From Modestobacter sp. (GTDB taxonomy: Bacteria; Actinomycetota; Actinomycetes; Mycobacteriales; Geodermatophilaceae): DNA of 9,724 nt. Location of the stretch: positions 1 through 9,724 of the forward strand of contig JAOPVN010000265.1 of NCBI GenBank assembly GCA_025966175.1, read 5' to 3'. Made by a program: the position numbers and the translations under genes. This document shows positions 1 through 6,232 of the stretch, piece by piece; positions within the stretch are counted from its first letter, which is position 1, and the number at the start of each line of letters is the position of its first letter. Under the pieces are notes generated by a model. The model ran no database searches. It was not told where the DNA came from and was given only the letters and a program-made list of their open reading frames with translations.

Positions 1-788
1 CCTCCTCGTCGCGGCCGGACGTCCCGCGGCGCGCGGTGCGGGGCCGGTCGCCCGGGCCTCCCGCTCGCGTCGGCCACGGTGGCCCCGGCGGGGCCCTGCT
101 CGTCGACCTGCAGGTCGACGTCGTGCATCTCCTCGTCGTCGAGCTCGGCGTCGAGCCCGTCGATGTCGTCGTCCGTGTCGTCGTCCGTGTCGTCGTGCTC
201 GTCGTCGTGCTCGTCGTCGGCGTCCTCGGCGACGTGGACCAGCGCTGCGTCGCGGTGCCCGGCCGGGCGAGTGAACTCCACCTGCACCCGCGCCTCGCCC
301 AGCTCCGCCCAGCTCACCGCGCGCTCGCCGGTGGCCTTGCGCACCTGCCCCTTCTTGGTCCCGCCCTTCTCCACGGCCAGCACCACCCCGCCGTCGTCCA
401 CCCGCAGCACCCGCGCGGTCAGCTGCTCGCGTGCGCCGTCGGGCCCGACGGCGACGCCGACCAGTCGGCCGAGGTTGCGCCGCCAGTGCCGCGGTGCGGT
501 CAGCGGCCGGTCGACGCCGGGGCTGGTGACCTCCAGGACGTAGGGCGAGCGGCCCAGCGCCTCGTCCTGCGCGTCGAGCACCTCCGACAGCGCGCGGCTG
601 AGCTCGGCCACGTCGTCGAGGCTCACGCCCTCGTCGCGGTCGATCACGACCCGCACCACGGAGCGCTGGCCGGCCGGGCGGACGACGAGCTCCTCCAGGT
701 CGTACCCGGAAGCGGTCACCGTCGGCTCGAGCCAGCCCGTCAGCCGGGTGGTCACCACGTCGTCGGTGCGTGCACCTCGCGTGGACAC
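1..788 (-). CDS. rimP: Ribosome maturation factor RimP, long acidic tail, 3' end outside window
   Basis: RimP binds the free 30S subunit and helps its late assembly in the cytoplasm. The start is a GTG at 788-786, preceded by AGGAGG (795-800) with a 6-nt spacer. The two-domain RimP body covers residues 1 to about 180. The N-terminal half carries DLEELVVRPAG and VVRVVIDRDEGVSLDD, and the family hallmark VTSPGVDRPLTAPRHWRRN lies at 87-105. A C-terminal Sm-like barrel follows, including VEKGGTKKGQVRKA. Instead of ending near 150-190 residues as usual, the frame stays open through an Asp/Glu-rich low-complexity stretch (about 187-230) and a Pro/Arg-rich stretch. It reaches the window edge at residue 262 with no stop. 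In actinobacteria nusA normally follows rimP, so it probably lies just beyond position 1. Identity is very secure. The true C-terminus is unknown, and a lost stop or sequencing error in the tail cannot be excluded. Confidence 0.95.
   Translation of the reverse strand, partial: MSTRGARTDDVVTTRLTGWLEPTVTASGYDLEELVVRPAGQRSVVRVVIDRDEGVSLDDVAELSRALSEVLDAQDEALGRSPYVLEVTSPGVDRPLTAPRHWRRNLGRLVGVAVGPDGAREQLTARVLRVDDGGVVLAVEKGGTKKGQVRKATGERAVSWAELGEARVQVEFTRPAGHRDAALVHVAEDADDEHDDEHDDTDDDTDDDIDGLDAELDDEEMHDVDLQVDEQGPAGATVADASGRPGRPAPHRAPRDVRPRRG
101..120. repeat. Perfect 20-bp palindrome inside rimP
   Basis: The sequence reads CGTCGACCTG followed directly by its reverse complement CAGGTCGACG, with no spacer. 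It lies wholly within the open rimP frame, coding part of DVDLQVDE (residues 223-230). It could form a small cruciform or be a dyad binding site, but no function is evident. Confidence 0.75.
159..218 (-). repeat. Short tandem repeat coding the acidic RimP tail
   Basis: On the plus strand, near-identical 12-nt units built on GTCGTC, such as GTGTCGTCGTCC and GCTCGTCGTCGT, follow each other. In the rimP frame they encode a four-residue period, DDEH-DDEH-DDTD-DDTD-DDID (residues 191-210). The period is a multiple of three, so slippage would lengthen or shorten the tail without breaking the frame. Confidence 0.8.
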
Positions 789-910
789 CGGCTGCCTCCT
801 GTTGTGTTCGTCTGCCAGCACTGGTCTGCGGGGCTCGCACCGGACCCGAGCCCGGTGGTCGAGCAGCCCGGCCCCCGGCGTCACTGGGGCCGCCGGCGTG
901 CTGAGCGTGA

Positions 911-922
911 ACCGTCAGGCTA
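911..922 (-). promoter_or_regulatory. Candidate rimP promoter -10 region
   Basis: On the minus strand, TAGCCT (922-917) matches the actinobacterial TANNNT -10 pattern and is followed by GACGGT, which would place the transcript start near 910. That gives a leader of roughly 120 nt before the rimP GTG. No convincing -35 is visible; the nearest candidate, TGGGAC, lies about 15 nt upstream. The rest of the 230-nt divergent spacer (789-1018) shows no ORF or strong hairpin that I can support. Confidence 0.3.
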
Positions 923-1018
923 CCGCCCGCCCCCGGAGTCCCACCGGCCCCGCGGAACGCCCGGTACACCGGAGCGTTCGACAGCCGCGGCGGCGGCGGG
1001 CTGCCAGGATGGACGGCG

Positions 1019-1540
1019 ATGTCCGATCCCCTGTCCGCTTCCCCCGTCGCAGGCATGCTCAGCCGGCCGTTCACCCGGCGCACCCTGTTCGCCGCAGCGC
1101 TCGCCGGCACCGCCCTCGCCATGGTCGGGTGCACCGGCAGCGACGCAGACGTCTCCGACGCCGTCACCCCGGCGCAGGTCGATCAGCTCGCCGCGCAGGT
1201 GCAGGTGCAGGAGGAGCTGGTGGCCGCCTACGACCGGGCGTTCGCCGCCTCCCCGGAGCTCGCCCTGGCCGCCGCGGTGCTGGCCGACCAGGCCCGGGAG
1301 CAGCTGGACCGGCTGCGGGCCGCGGCGCCGGGGAACACAGCTGCGGCCGCATCCACCACGGGGCCCTCGGCGACGGCGCCGGTGGTGGATGCGGCCGGTG
1401 CCCGCGCCTACCTGCGGGCGCAGGTGGCCGCGGCCGCCGACGCCCATGCCGCCGCCTGCCCGGACTTCACCGGTGGCCGGGCGGCGATGCTGGGCAGCAT
1501 CTCCGCCGGGCTGCGCGGACAGGACGGGCAGCTGGCATGA
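1019..1540 (+). CDS. Tat-exported lipoprotein with divergent ferritin-like fold
   Basis: The 173-residue product begins with a lipoprotein signal. Its n-region carries a twin-arginine segment, FTRRTLF (18-24), followed by the hydrophobic AAALAGTALAMVGC, with C38 as the likely lipidated cysteine. This suggests Tat export and anchoring on the outer face of the membrane. The mature part looks all-helical. One helical hairpin (about 52-102) contains QEELVAAYDRAF and LADQAREQLDRL. A Thr/Ala/Pro linker (about 105-125) follows, then a second helical pair (126-170) ending in GGRAAMLGSISAGLRG. This resembles the ferritin-like proteins beside rimP in other actinobacteria, but few classical metal ligands remain. 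The start at 1019 lacks a good Shine-Dalgarno. CAGGAT at 1005-1010 sits 8 nt upstream and could be the -10 of a leaderless transcript. ATG 1055 is an alternative start that keeps the signal. The DUF4439 gene follows after 27 nt. Function is unknown. Confidence 0.8.
   Translation: MSDPLSASPVAGMLSRPFTRRTLFAAALAGTALAMVGCTGSDADVSDAVTPAQVDQLAAQVQVQEELVAAYDRAFAASPELALAAAVLADQAREQLDRLRAAAPGNTAAAASTTGPSATAPVVDAAGARAYLRAQVAAAADAHAAACPDFTGGRAAMLGSISAGLRGQDGQLA
1344..1397. repeat. 16-bp perfect inverted repeat within the lipoprotein gene
   Basis: The left arm CGGCCGCATCCACCAC (1344-1359) and right arm GTGGTGGATGCGGCCG (1382-1397) are exact reverse complements, separated by 22 nt. The repeat spans the codons of the linker between the two helical halves. 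It would form a strong mRNA hairpin or a cruciform. There is no T-tract after it, so it does not look like a standard terminator. Confidence 0.8.
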
Positions 1541-1567
1541 CCGGTGCGGCACACGGGAGGAACCAGC

Positions 1568-2047
1568 ATGGCTGACGACGGATCCAGCACCTCGTCCACT
1601 CCCTCGCCGACGGCTGCGGAGGACGCCGCCCTGCAGGACGCACTGGCCGCCGCGCACACCGCCATCTGGGGCTACGGGGTGGTCGGGGCAGCGCTGCCCG
1701 CCGGGGCCCGCAAGCCGGTCGTCACCGCGGAACAGGCGCACCGGGATGTGCGCGACCAGCTGGCCACGCTGCTGACCTCCCGGCAGGTCGACCCGGTGCC
1801 GGCCGAAGCGGCCTACGCGCTGCCCTTCCCGGTGCTGTCCCCCATCGATGCCGCAGCCCTGGCGGTCACGCTCGAGGAGGGGACGGCCACGGCCTGGACC
1901 TGGGTGCTGGACCAGGCCACCGAGCGGAGCACCCGCGAGCTCGGCGTGGCCGCGCTGACCGCGGCGGAGCAGCGCGCGGTGGGCTGGCGCCCGTCGGCCG
2001 GCCGGGCGCCGGTCACCAGCGCCTTCCCGGGGCTCGCCAACAGCTGA
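1568..2047 (+). CDS. DUF4439 ferritin-like protein
   Basis: The 159-residue product has no signal peptide and should be cytoplasmic. After a low-complexity Ser/Thr/Pro start (1-16) it forms a predicted four-helix bundle. The helices are ALQDALAAAHTAIWGYGVVGA (21-41), TAEQAHRDVRDQLATLL (53-69), a helix after FPVLSPIDAAALAVTLEEGTATAWTWVL (87-114), and a last helix ending in RAVGWR and a SAFPGL tail. This pattern and size fit the actinobacterial DUF4439 ferritin-like family. E18, H30, H58, E103 and E104 are candidate metal ligands, but binding is not shown. ATG 1568 was chosen because GGGAGGA lies 6 nt upstream. A start at 1544 would overlap that site and lacks one of its own. The 27-nt gap to the preceding lipoprotein gene suggests one transcript. 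The stop codon lies inside the left arm of the terminator. The molecular role is unknown. Confidence 0.85.
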   Translation: MADDGSSTSSTPSPTAAEDAALQDALAAAHTAIWGYGVVGAALPAGARKPVVTAEQAHRDVRDQLATLLTSRQVDPVPAEAAYALPFPVLSPIDAAALAVTLEEGTATAWTWVLDQATERSTRELGVAALTAAEQRAVGWRPSAGRAPVTSAFPGLANS

Positions 2048-2138
2048 AGAAGGAAGAACCCCCTCCCCGAGCCGGCCCCGTCCAGGGGCCCACCCTGAGC
2101 TTGCGAAGGGTGGGGAGGACGGGGTCCTTCTTCAGCTG
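2041..2138. terminator. Bidirectional terminator between convergent genes
   Basis: Outer arms CAGCTGAAGAAGGA (2041-2054) and TCCTTCTTCAGCTG (2125-2138) pair perfectly over 14 bp. Inside them, CCCC (2059-2062) pairs with GGGG (2121-2124), and CTCCCC pairs with GGGGAG. The core hairpin is CCCACCCT (2089-2096) / AGGGTGGG (2107-2114) with a 10-nt loop. In both directions the GC-rich stem is followed by a pyrimidine run (TCCTTCTTC), so it can end transcription of the DUF4439 gene and of the penicillin-binding lipoprotein gene. The stop codons of both genes lie within the outer arms. Confidence 0.8.
2089..2114. repeat. REP-like hairpin at the terminator core
   Basis: The core CCCTGAGCTTGCGAAGGG resembles the short CCTGAGCTTGTCGAAGG-type element that I recall being dispersed in intergenic regions of many GC-rich bacteria. 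It differs by one missing base in the loop. Only one copy is visible here, so the repeat status is inferred from memory of the motif. Confidence 0.35.
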
Positions 2139-4063
2139 AGGGCGCCGAGGAAGGCGTCGGCGACGGTCACGGCCACGCTGCTGGACTGCCCGGCCTCCAC
2201 CAGGACGGCGAAGGCGATGTCGCCCTGCGGACCGCCGAGCTGGTAGCCCATGAACCAGCCGTGCGCGTCGGGCGGGGTGTTGGAGCCGAACTCCGCGGTG
2301 CCGGTCTTGCCGTAGACCTCGCCGCGGTCGGCCAGCCCGGTGGCGGTGCCGGTGAGGACGACCTGCCGCATCATCGGGCGCAGCTGGTCCAGCACGGCTG
2401 CACTCGGACCGGTGGGGGCGGCTCCGGCAGGAGCCCCGCCGACGACCTCGACGGGGGGCGCGGGGGTACCGCTGGCGATGCCCGCGGCCACCAGCGCGAG
2501 CTGGACCGGGCTCATCAGCACCTCGCCCTGGCCGATCGCGTCGGCGGCCTTGGTCGTGCCGGTGCTGGTGGCGGGCACCGCACCGCTGAAGACCCTGACC
2601 GGCAGCTGCCAGTCGCTGCCCACCCCGTACGAGGAGGCCGCCGCCGACAGCGCGTCGTCGGGGAGGGTCAGCGCCTGCTGGATGAAGGTGGTGTTGCAGG
2701 ACTCGGCGAACGCTTCCCGGAGCGGGACCGTGCCCAGGTCGAACTGGTCCTCGTTCTCGAACTCGCGGCCCTCGACCGTCGTCGTCCCGGGGCAGGGCAC
2801 CGGGGTGTCGGGGGTGACGGTCCCGGCGGTGAGCAGCGCGGTCGCCGTCATCGTCTTCATGCTCGACCCCGGCGGGAACTGGCCGGACAGCGCGTTGGAC
2901 GGGTTGGCCGCCTCGTTGGAGCTGACCGCCAGGATCCCCCCGGTGCCCGGCCGGACCACGACCAGGTGGGTGGCCAGCGACTGGCCGGCGACGGCGGCGT
3001 CGGCGGCGTTCTGCAGCGCCGGCACCAGCGGCGTCTGGACGGGGGTCCCGGGCACCGGGGCGACGGTGTCGATCACCTCGCCGGTGTCCTGGATGCTCTC
3101 GTCGGTGCTCACGACGCTGACGGTGAAGCCGGGGGTGCCGGCCAGCTGCTGCTGGTCGGCGCGCTGCAGCCCGGACAGACCCAGCGTGTCCCCGGCGGCG
3201 TACAGCGGCTTGCCGTCGTCGCCGGTGGCCGCGTCGATGACCTCGGCGGTGGCGTCGCCGACCCGGCCGAGCAGCGCGAGCCCGAAGCGGGACGTGGGCG
3301 CCAGCGGCCGGGTGCTGGTCGGGAAGACGGCACCGGGGAGGTCGAAGACCTGGGCGCGGATCGCCTCGAAGTCCGGCCGGCGCAGCGTGATCACCGGGAC
3401 GAACTGCCCGGCCGGGGCGGCCTGCACATCCGCGGTGATCTCCGCGGCGGAGACGCCGGTGGCCGCGGCGAGCCCGGCCGCGAGCGCCGGCAGGTCGGTG
3501 ACCTGCGCCGGGTCCACCCCCACGTTGACCACCTCGGTCTCGGTGAACAGGGGGGCACCGGTGGCGTCGGTGATCGGGGCCCGCTCGGGCAGCGAGCGGG
3601 CCAACTGCAGGTGCTGGCCCTCCCCCAGCGCGGGGTGGACGACGGTGGGCGCGGCGACGACCTGCCAGCCGTCGTCGCCCTCGGTGAGCGACAGGCTGGC
3701 CGGGTAGCTCCAGTCGGGGGCAGCCGCGAGGTCCCAGGTGGCCTGCCAGCCGACGGTGGCCTTGGCGTCGGTCACCTGCACCTTGCCCAGCTCGGCCGCC
3801 AGCGTCGCGTCGGGCAGGTCGGTGCCGGTCTGCTCCAGCAGCGCGCTGGTTGCCGCCGCATCGGTGGTGAGCGCGGCCGCCGCGTCGGTCTTGCCGGCGG
3901 TCCAGTCGTCGAGGAAGGCCTGCGCGGCGTTCCTGACGTCGTCGGTGGGATCGGAGGAACAGCCGGCCAGCAGCGGTGCCAGCAGCAGCACCGTCACCCC
4001 GCCCGCCGTCGTCACCCGGCGGGTCGCCCCGCGCCTGCTGCTGAACCCCGTTCGGCTGCGCAC
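2132..4063 (-). CDS. Class B penicillin-binding lipoprotein (D,D-transpeptidase)
   Basis: This protein cross-links peptidoglycan outside the membrane and is a likely beta-lactam target. The 643-residue product starts with a lipoprotein signal ending in LLLAPLLAGC, with lipid cysteine C35. An NTF2-like MecA_N-type domain follows (about 40-150), then a dimerisation-type linker (about 155-340), then the transpeptidase domain. Its three active-site motifs are complete: S400-S-M-K403 within FPPGSSMK, S455-C-N457, and K586-T-G588 within YGKTGTAEF. The architecture and the GNAT/ispG neighbourhood match the penicillin-binding lipoprotein of mycobacteria (Rv2864c). I chose the GTG at 4063-4061 because AGGGTGG lies just upstream (about 4-nt spacer) and the signal peptide then has normal length. 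An in-frame GTG at 4129 would add 22 residues with no ribosome site. It is last in the minus-strand cluster, 85 nt after the GNAT gene, so it may have its own promoter. It ends inside the shared terminator. Confidence 0.93.
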   Translation of the reverse strand: MRSRTGFSSRRGATRRVTTAGGVTVLLLAPLLAGCSSDPTDDVRNAAQAFLDDWTAGKTDAAAALTTDAAATSALLEQTGTDLPDATLAAELGKVQVTDAKATVGWQATWDLAAAPDWSYPASLSLTEGDDGWQVVAAPTVVHPALGEGQHLQLARSLPERAPITDATGAPLFTETEVVNVGVDPAQVTDLPALAAGLAAATGVSAAEITADVQAAPAGQFVPVITLRRPDFEAIRAQVFDLPGAVFPTSTRPLAPTSRFGLALLGRVGDATAEVIDAATGDDGKPLYAAGDTLGLSGLQRADQQQLAGTPGFTVSVVSTDESIQDTGEVIDTVAPVPGTPVQTPLVPALQNAADAAVAGQSLATHLVVVRPGTGGILAVSSNEAANPSNALSGQFPPGSSMKTMTATALLTAGTVTPDTPVPCPGTTTVEGREFENEDQFDLGTVPLREAFAESCNTTFIQQALTLPDDALSAAASSYGVGSDWQLPVRVFSGAVPATSTGTTKAADAIGQGEVLMSPVQLALVAAGIASGTPAPPVEVVGGAPAGAAPTGPSAAVLDQLRPMMRQVVLTGTATGLADRGEVYGKTGTAEFGSNTPPDAHGWFMGYQLGGPQGDIAFAVLVEAGQSSSVAVTVADAFLGALS

Positions 4064-4148
4064 GCCGCCACCCTGGCAGATGATCGACCCCGATCCGGAA
4101 CTGCGCGCCGCATCAGCCCCAGCACTCACAGATCGGGCGCGCCCGGGT

Positions 4149-5000
4149 TCAGAACAGGACGGAGGCGTAGGTCCCGACCTGGCGGAAGCCGACCCGGTCG
4201 TAGGCGGCTCGCGCCGCGGTGTTGTAGTCGTTGACGTACAGGCTCACGATCGGGGCGATCGCGGTGCGGGCGTACTCGACCACGGCCGCCGTCCCCCGCT
4301 GGCCGATGCCCTGACCGCGCAGCCGCGGGGCGACCCAGACACCCTGGATCTGACAGGCCGCGCGCGAGACGGCACCGACGTCTGCCTTGAACAGCACCTG
4401 GCCGTCCTCCATCCAGGCCAGCGACTGCCCGGCCCGGACCAGGTCGGCCACCCGGGCCCGGTAGGCGGCGCCGCCGTCGACCCGCGTCGGGCTGACCCCG
4501 ACCTCCTCGGTGAACATCGCCACCGCGGCCGGCAGCAGGGTGTCGAGCTCACTGAGCCGCACCGGGCGCACCCGTGGCTCGGCGGGCACCGCCGGTGCGC
4601 CCTCGATCGCCAGCAGTGGCTGCCGGGCGCGCACCTCGCGGGCCGGACCCCACGAGGGAGACAGCAGCCCCCACAGCGGCACCACCGATCCCGCCGGTCC
4701 CACGATCGTCGAGCAGCGGCGGCCGGCCCGGCGGGCACGCTCGGCGAACGCCGCCGCCGCCTCCTGCTCGGTTCCCGGGCGGGCGAACGGGATCAGGTTC
4801 GCGCCGGCCAGGCAGACCGCATCCAGCCGGCGCCCGGTGTGCAGCCCCCACAGCGGCGCACCCAGGGACGCCGTCGCGGTGCCGTGGGTCTCGACCCGGC
4901 CGGCCAGCATGCAGGCGCCCACCGGGTCGGTGGCCAGCAGGTCCCGGACCGCATCCTCGTCGGCGGCGTCCAGGACCCGGGCCTGCACCGAACGCAGCAC
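4149..5000 (-). CDS. GNAT-family N-acetyltransferase (DUF4081 + GNAT)
   Basis: The enzyme is predicted to move an acetyl group from acetyl-CoA to an unknown amine and is cytoplasmic. The 283-residue product has two halves. An N-terminal DUF4081-like domain (about 5-135) includes DPVGACMLAGRVE and the paired segments APLWGLHTG and VPLWGLLSPSWG. The C-terminal GNAT domain (about 143-283) has the acetyl-CoA loop VWVAPRLRGQGIG (221-233) and the closing LYVNDYNTAARAAYDRVGF segment (254-272). The length and position beside ispG agree with the mycobacterial Rv2867c type. The start is a GTG with a purine-rich GGACGGGGGG stretch just upstream. It lies 42 nt after ispG on the same strand and is probably co-transcribed. 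The substrate cannot be read from sequence; a role tied to the neighbouring isoprenoid or envelope genes is only inference. Confidence 0.88.
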   Translation of the reverse strand: MLRSVQARVLDAADEDAVRDLLATDPVGACMLAGRVETHGTATASLGAPLWGLHTGRRLDAVCLAGANLIPFARPGTEQEAAAAFAERARRAGRRCSTIVGPAGSVVPLWGLLSPSWGPAREVRARQPLLAIEGAPAVPAEPRVRPVRLSELDTLLPAAVAMFTEEVGVSPTRVDGGAAYRARVADLVRAGQSLAWMEDGQVLFKADVGAVSRAACQIQGVWVAPRLRGQGIGQRGTAAVVEYARTAIAPIVSLYVNDYNTAARAAYDRVGFRQVGTYASVLF

Positions 5001-5042
5001 GCCGCCCCCCGTCCTCGTTCGACCGGCTGTTCGGCGGCCGGG

Positions 5043-6215
5043 TCAGGAGACGGTGACGACCGGAGCGCCCGAGGGCGTGCCGGTGGCGACCTGGTCGGCC
5101 GCGGAGGGCAGGGTGGCGGCGAGGCGGTGAGCCTCCTCGATCAGCGTCTCCACGATCATCGACTCGGGAACGGTCTTGACGACCTCGCCCTTGACGAAGA
5201 TCTGCCCCTTGCCGTTGCCCGACGCGACGCCGAGGTCGGCCTCGCGGGCTTCACCCGGGCCATTGACGACGCAGCCCATGACGGCCACGCGCAGCGGCAC
5301 CTCCATGCCCTCGAGCCCGGCGGTGACCTCGTCCGCGAGCTTGTAGACGTCGACCTGGGCGCGGCCGCAGGAGGGGCAGCTGACGATCTCCAGGCCGCGC
5401 TGGCGCAGGTTCAGCGACCCCAGGATCTGGTTGCCGACCTTCACCTCCTCCGCCGGCGGGGCGGAGAGGGAGACCCGGATCGTGTCGCCGATGCCCTGGG
5501 ACAGGAGAGCACCGAAGGCGACCGCGGACTTGATGGTGCCCTGGAAGGCGGGGCCGGCCTCGGTGACGCCCAGGTGCAGCGGGTAGTCGCACTGGGCGGC
5601 CAGCAGCTCGTAGGCCCGCACCATGACGACGGGGTCGTTGTGCTTCACCGAGATCTTGATGTCGCGGAAGTCGTGCTCCTCGAACAGCGAGCACTCCCAC
5701 AGCGCGGACTCGACCAGCGCCTCCGGGGTCGCCTTGCCGTACTTGGCCAGCAGCCGGCGGTCCAGCGAGCCGGCGTTGACGCCGATCCGGATGGGGATGC
5801 CGGCGTCCTTGGCGGCCCGGGCGATCTCGCCGACCTTGTCGTCGAACTTCTTGATGTTGCCCGGGTTCACCCGCACCGCCGCGCAGCCGGCGTCGATCGC
5901 GGCGAAGACGTACCGCGGCTGGAAGTGGATGTCGGCGATGACCGGGATCTGCGACTTCTTGGCGATGATCGGCAGCGCGTCGGCGTCATCGGTGTCCGGG
6001 ACCGCGACGCGCACGATCTGGCAACCGGAGGCCGTCAGCTCGGCGATCTGCTGCAGCGTGGCGTTGATGTCGGCGGTCTTGGTGGTGCACATCGACTGGA
6101 CGCTCACCGGGGAGTCACTGCCGACCCCGACGCCGCCCACGTTCAGCTGGCGGGTCTTGCGCCGGGGCGCGAGCACGGGCGGCGGAGATGCGGGCATGCC
6201 CAGCGAGACAGTCAC
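5043..6215 (-). CDS. ispG: 4-hydroxy-3-methylbut-2-en-1-yl diphosphate synthase IspG (GcpE)
   Basis: IspG is the penultimate enzyme of the MEP isoprenoid pathway. It reductively converts MEcPP to HMBPP in the cytoplasm using a [4Fe-4S] cluster. The 390-residue product aligns along its whole length, from memory, with mycobacterial GcpE. It has the N-terminal TIM-barrel segments VSVQSMCTTKT, IPVIADIHFQPRY, AVRVNPGNI, RIGVNAGSLD and DIKISVKHNDP. The C-terminal cluster domain carries CPSCGR (C280, C283) and GCVVNGPGE (C315, E322), so all cluster ligands are present. I chose the GTG at 6215-6213 because it gives the conserved VTVSLGMP start and has GGGAGA about 10 nt upstream. An in-frame GTG at 6233, overlapping the rseP stop as TAGTG, would add six residues. 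The 17-nt gap to rseP indicates a shared transcript. Confidence 0.97.
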   Translation of the reverse strand: MTVSLGMPASPPPVLAPRRKTRQLNVGGVGVGSDSPVSVQSMCTTKTADINATLQQIAELTASGCQIVRVAVPDTDDADALPIIAKKSQIPVIADIHFQPRYVFAAIDAGCAAVRVNPGNIKKFDDKVGEIARAAKDAGIPIRIGVNAGSLDRRLLAKYGKATPEALVESALWECSLFEEHDFRDIKISVKHNDPVVMVRAYELLAAQCDYPLHLGVTEAGPAFQGTIKSAVAFGALLSQGIGDTIRVSLSAPPAEEVKVGNQILGSLNLRQRGLEIVSCPSCGRAQVDVYKLADEVTAGLEGMEVPLRVAVMGCVVNGPGEAREADLGVASGNGKGQIFVKGEVVKTVPESMIVETLIEEAHRLAATLPSAADQVATGTPSGAPVVTVS

Positions 6216-6232
6216 GAGGTCCGATTCTCCCA

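Noticed and set aside
159..218. CRISPR-like array suggested by regular repeats
   Set aside because: Units are 12 nt, contiguous, without spacers, and in frame with rimP, so they are a coding tandem repeat.
36..1775. 579-residue plus-strand open frame
   Set aside because: It lies opposite rimP and runs in the wrong frame through the ferritin-like genes. Its protein is Arg/Pro/His-rich low complexity, typical of a high-GC shadow frame.
4064..4129. Upstream GTG that would extend the penicillin-binding lipoprotein by 22 residues
   Set aside because: There is no ribosome site before it, and the extension would bury the lipoprotein signal behind a non-signal-like segment.
2261..4234. 657-residue plus-strand open frame
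   Set aside because: It is antisense to the penicillin-binding lipoprotein, which has all three catalytic motifs. The plus-strand product is Gly/Arg/Asp-rich with no recognisable domain.
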